From Pseudomonadaceae bacterium UBA5811 (GTDB taxonomy: Bacteria; Pseudomonadota; Gammaproteobacteria; Pseudomonadales; Pseudomonadaceae): DNA of 18,483 nt. The DNA lies in assembly GCA_002417905.1 (NCBI GenBank), contig DIDB01000190.1:1-18483 (forward strand), given 5' to 3'. How positions within the stretch are numbered: position 1 is the stretch's first letter; every line of letters starts with the position of its first letter. A model generated the notes under the pieces. The model was not told the DNA's origin. It saw only the letters and a program-made list of their open reading frames with translations, and made no database searches. This document shows, one piece after another, positions 16,028 through 18,483 of the stretch. The translations under genes were made by a program, and so were the position numbers.

Positions 16028-16043
16028 GCACCTTAAAAGGTGC
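16028..16043. repeat. Short palindrome between the nif3-like gene and algW
   Basis: GCACCTTAAAAGGTGC has perfect 7-base arms around AA. It lies in the 92-base gap between the two divergent genes, 40 bases after the nif3 start and 37 before algW. It may be an operator or a small hairpin; no known regulator site is recognised. Confidence 0.35.
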
Positions 16044-16080
16044 TTCCCAGATTCCGCAACTGCTCTGCCCAGGTTTCCGG

Positions 16081-17169
16081 ATGCACAAAGCCCTGCACTA
16101 TCTGGGCTGGCCACTGCTGGCCGGCCTGCTGGCGGCCCTGCTGGTAATCCAGCAGTTTCCTGAATGGGTTGGCCTGCCCGCCTCATTCCGCCTGCCGGGC
16201 CGGGCTGTTACCCTGGCACAACCCGGCGGTTCTTATGCTGGTGCAGTCAGTCTGGCCGCGCCGGCAGTGGTCAATCTCTACACCCTGCGGGGCGATACGG
16301 GGGCCAGTCCGTCCCGCCAGCAGCGCATCAACTCCAGCCTGGGTTCGGCGGTCATCATGAGTCCGGAGGGCTATCTGCTGACCAACTACCATGTCACGGC
16401 CAATGCCGAACAGATCGTGGTGGCCCTGCGGGACGGCCGGGAAACCCGGGCCAGACTGGTGGGCAGTGACCCGGAAACCGATCTGGCGGTGCTGAAAATC
16501 AGCCTGCCGGACCTGCCGGCCATTCCGGCCGGGCACTCGGAGCAGGCGCAGGTCGGGGATGTCACCCTGGCCATTGGCAACCCCTTCGGACTTGGCCAGA
16601 CCGTCACCATGGGCATCATCAGTGCCACCGGGCGCAACCAGCTGGGGCTGAATACCTATGAGGACTTTATCCAGACTGATGCAGCCATCAACCGGGGCAA
16701 CTCCGGGGGTGCGCTGGTGGATGTCCAGGGCCGGCTGATCGGTATCAATGCCGCCATCATTTCCGAAAGCGGGGGCTCCCAAGGCATCGGCTTGGCCATT
16801 CCGGTGCGGCTGGCCATGGAGGTCATGGAGGCGATCATTCGCCAGGGTCAGGTGATCCGGGGCTGGCTGGGGGTCGAGGTCCAGCCGCTGCCCCGTGAGC
16901 AGGCCAGAACCGCCGGGCTGCAGAGTCCGGCCGGCATTATGGTGACCGGTATGGCCGAACATGGGCCCGCAGCCGAAGCCGGGTTGCAGACGGGCGATAT
17001 CATTCTGGCGATTAACGGTACCGCTGCCACAGATGGCCGGACCTCAATGAACCAGGTCGCCCGTACCCGGCCGGGTGATCTGGCCAGCCTGCAGATCCTG
17101 CGGGCTGGCCAGCCGCTGACCCTGCGCGCCAGGGTTGGCCAGCGGCCGCTGCCACCTATGCAGGAGTAA
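16081..17169 (+). CDS. algW: Periplasmic PDZ serine protease AlgW (DegS-type regulatory protease)
   Basis: This 362-residue protein begins [21 protein letters not shown], a single N-terminal membrane anchor, then a trypsin-like domain with catalytic H104 (TNYHVT), D134 (ETDLAVL) and S208 (GNSGGAL), and a C-terminal PDZ domain around 265-352 with the family's [10 protein letters not shown] block. AlgW/DegS cleaves the anti-sigma factor (MucA/RseA) when misfolded outer-membrane proteins bind the PDZ domain, starting the envelope-stress and, in pseudomonads, alginate response. ATG 16081 has AGG upstream and matches the family start; the frame is open further upstream without conservation. The linker between the anchor and the protease core is shorter than in P. 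aeruginosa AlgW (389 residues by memory). Its 3' end overlaps hisC by 14 bases, tail to tail. Confidence 0.93.
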   Translation: MHKALHYLGWPLLAGLLAALLVIQQFPEWVGLPASFRLPGRAVTLAQPGGSYAGAVSLAAPAVVNLYTLRGDTGASPSRQQRINSSLGSAVIMSPEGYLLTNYHVTANAEQIVVALRDGRETRARLVGSDPETDLAVLKISLPDLPAIPAGHSEQAQVGDVTLAIGNPFGLGQTVTMGIISATGRNQLGLNTYEDFIQTDAAINRGNSGGALVDVQGRLIGINAAIISESGGSQGIGLAIPVRLAMEVMEAIIRQGQVIRGWLGVEVQPLPREQARTAGLQSPAGIMVTGMAEHGPAAEAGLQTGDIILAINGTAATDGRTSMNQVARTRPGDLASLQILRAGQPLTLRARVGQRPLPPMQE

Positions 17170-18220
17170 ACAGCGGCTGCAGGGCATCCAGCAGGGCCTG
17201 GTTCTGTCCGGGGGTGCCCACGGTAATCCGCAGGAACTGCTCGATGCGTGGCTGGCGGAAGTGGCGGACAATCACGCCCTGCTCACGCAATACCGCCGCA
17301 ATGTGGCCGGCCTGCTGGCCAGGATGCCGGGCAAACACAAAGTTGGCTGCCGAGGGCAATACCTCAAAACCCAGCGCCTGAAGGTCAGCGACCAGCCGGG
17401 TCCGGCTGGCCATCACCTGCTGGCAGGTCTGCTGGAACCAGACCCTGTCAGCAAAGGCCGCCGCCGCCCCGGCAATCGCCAGCCGGTCCAGCGGATAGGA
17501 ATTGAAACTGTTCTTGATCCGCTCCAGGGCCTCAATCAGCTCCGGCTGGCCCACGGCCAGTCCGACCCGCAGCCCGGCCAGCGAACGGGACTTGGACAGG
17601 GTCTGGGTCACCAGCAGGTTGGGGTAGCGGTCCACCAGACCAATGGCACTTTCACCGCCAAAGTCGATATAGGCCTCATCCACCAGCACCACGGAATCCG
17701 GGTTGTCCTGCAGGATCTGCTCAATCGCCATCAGGGGCAACAGCCGGCCCGTCGGTGCATTGGGATTGGGAAATACAATGCCGCCATTGGGCCGCCGGTA
17801 ATCTTCCGGACGGATACAGAACTGCCCGTCCAGCGGCACCGGTTCATGGGCGATGCCATACAGGCCGCAATACACCGGATAAAAACTGTAGGTGATATCC
17901 GGGAACAGCAGCGGCCGGCCGTGCTGGAACAGCCCCATAAAGGCATGGGCCAGCACCTCATCCGAACCATTGCCCACAAATACCTGCTCCGGCGGAATAC
18001 CGTAAAAATCGGCCACCGCCTGTTTCAGGACCTCGCCATCCGGATCCGGGTACAGGCGCAGGCTGTCGCCCAGCTCGGCCTGCATGGCCGCAATGGCCTT
18101 TGGTGACGGGCCGTAGGGATTTTCGTTGGTATTGAGCTTGACCAGCCGGGACAGCCTGGGCTGCTCTCCGGGTACATAAGGCACCAGCTGGTTGACGAAC
18201 GGGCTCCAGAACCTGCTCAT
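17156..18220 (-). CDS. hisC: Histidinol-phosphate aminotransferase
   Basis: The 354-residue protein is a class I/II PLP aminotransferase that converts imidazole acetol phosphate and glutamate to histidinol phosphate. It carries [13 protein letters not shown] at 28-40, [17 protein letters not shown] at 152-158, the V-D-E-A-Y-I-D-F strand at 180-187 and the PLP lysine K210 in [14 protein letters not shown]. All are typical of HisC, and the length is normal. ATG 18220 has AGGAG about ten bases upstream. It follows hisD on the minus strand with a 62-base gap holding a G+C-rich hairpin without a T-run, so read-through from hisD is expected. The 3' end overlaps algW by 14 bases on the other strand. 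Confidence 0.97.
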   Translation of the reverse strand: MSRFWSPFVNQLVPYVPGEQPRLSRLVKLNTNENPYGPSPKAIAAMQAELGDSLRLYPDPDGEVLKQAVADFYGIPPEQVFVGNGSDEVLAHAFMGLFQHGRPLLFPDITYSFYPVYCGLYGIAHEPVPLDGQFCIRPEDYRRPNGGIVFPNPNAPTGRLLPLMAIEQILQDNPDSVVLVDEAYIDFGGESAIGLVDRYPNLLVTQTLSKSRSLAGLRVGLAVGQPELIEALERIKNSFNSYPLDRLAIAGAAAAFADRVWFQQTCQQVMASRTRLVADLQALGFEVLPSAANFVFARHPGQQAGHIAAVLREQGVIVRHFRQPRIEQFLRITVGTPGQNQALLDALQPLFTPA

Positions 18221-18249
18221 TGCCCTTTGACTCCTGAATGTATGTCATA

Positions 18250-18274
18250 GCCCCGGATGGCGGTCGTCCGGGGC
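18250..18274 (-). repeat. Intercistronic hairpin between hisD and hisC
   Basis: Arms GCCCCGGA (18250-18257) and TCCGGGGC (18267-18274) form a perfect 8-base stem with a 9-base loop. On the minus strand no T-run follows, so it is more likely an mRNA-stability or processing element than a terminator. Confidence 0.5.
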
Positions 18275-18282
18275 CACAAGGA

Positions 18283-18483
18283 TTATCGGATCCGGTATTC
18301 CGCACTGCGGGCATGGGCCGTCAGGGATTCACCCCGGGCCAGTATCGAGGCGGTGCGGCCCAACAGCGAAGCGCCCTCCGCCGAGCAGTGAATGATCGAG
18401 GAACGTTTCTGGAAGTCATAAACCCCCAGCGGCGATGAAAAACGCGTCGTACCCGAGGTGGGCCAGTCTTTCATACACATTTC
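18283..18483 (-). CDS. hisD: Histidinol dehydrogenase, C-terminal end (5' partial, possibly interrupted)
   Basis: Reading leftward on the minus strand, the frame gives [20 protein letters not shown], followed by [20 protein letters not shown] and [19 protein letters not shown] before TAA at 18283-18285: the C-terminus of HisD, the NAD-dependent last enzyme of histidine synthesis, in its pseudomonad form. HisD proteins have a near-invariant N-H-V-L-P-T just here. In this window the residues preceding P-T are E-M-C-M-K-D-W, with no N-H-V-L, so the homology stops abruptly at about 18463 even though the frame stays open. Either hisD is interrupted by an inserted element or the last 21 bases are an assembly artefact. 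Gene identity is secure; integrity is in doubt. Confidence 0.85.
   Translation of the reverse strand, partial: EMCMKDWPTSGTTRFSSPLGVYDFQKRSSIIHCSAEGASLLGRTASILARGESLTAHARSAEYRIR
18463..18483. mobile_element. Possible end of an IS50/Tn5-like (IS4 family) insertion element inside hisD
   Basis: The bases from 18464 read CAGTCTTTCATACACATTT. Aligned by eye with the 19-base Tn5 mosaic end, 15 positions match, including the ATACACAT core. The HisD homology ends exactly at this boundary. Only about 20 bases are visible and no transposase can be seen, and position 2 differs from the usual CTG. A leftover sequencing-adapter fragment is the other explanation. Confidence 0.35.

Overview
The window looks like chromosome of a G+C-rich, pseudomonad-like gammaproteobacterium. 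Its right half carries hisD, hisC, algW, a nif3-like gene, cysD and cysNC, which from memory is the order in Pseudomonas, and AlgW and CysNC both resemble the Pseudomonas forms. No rRNA or tRNA genes and no CRISPR array were seen.

Layout. Positions 1-10650 are a surface-glycan locus. From the left these are the C-terminal end of an unidentified protein, a polyprenol-phosphate-type GT2 glycosyltransferase, a strikingly A+T-rich convergent pair (a Stealth-type sugar-phosphate transferase and a galactofuranosyltransferase-like GT2), a PglK-like ABC flippase, an MNT/HEPN toxin-antitoxin-like pair whose genes overlap each other and the flippase start, UDP-galactopyranose mutase (glf), two GT4 glycosyltransferases, and a UDP-GlcNAc 6-dehydrogenase-like enzyme. 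The set would supply UDP-galactofuranose and probably a UDP-uronic acid, assemble them on a lipid carrier and flip the product. The Stealth protein suggests phosphodiester-linked sugars.

Positions 10784-12237 hold a beta-class glutathione S-transferase with a TTG start, a 359-base gap with inverted repeats, and a PsiE-family membrane protein. A strong terminator hairpin at 12277-12304 follows cysNC. Positions 12325-15096 are the sulfate-activation genes cysD and cysNC, then the nif3-like gene, algW (opposite strand), hisC and the 3' end of hisD.

The main oddities are: the MNT/HEPN pair translationally wired to a polysaccharide flippase; the A+T-rich module inserted in the glycan locus, with the flippase C-terminus apparently cut short at its edge; a CysC (APS kinase) domain that keeps its P-loop but has lost the APS-binding motifs; and a hisD reading frame that abruptly stops matching HisD about 20 bases before the right edge, at a sequence resembling the ends of IS50/Tn5-type elements.
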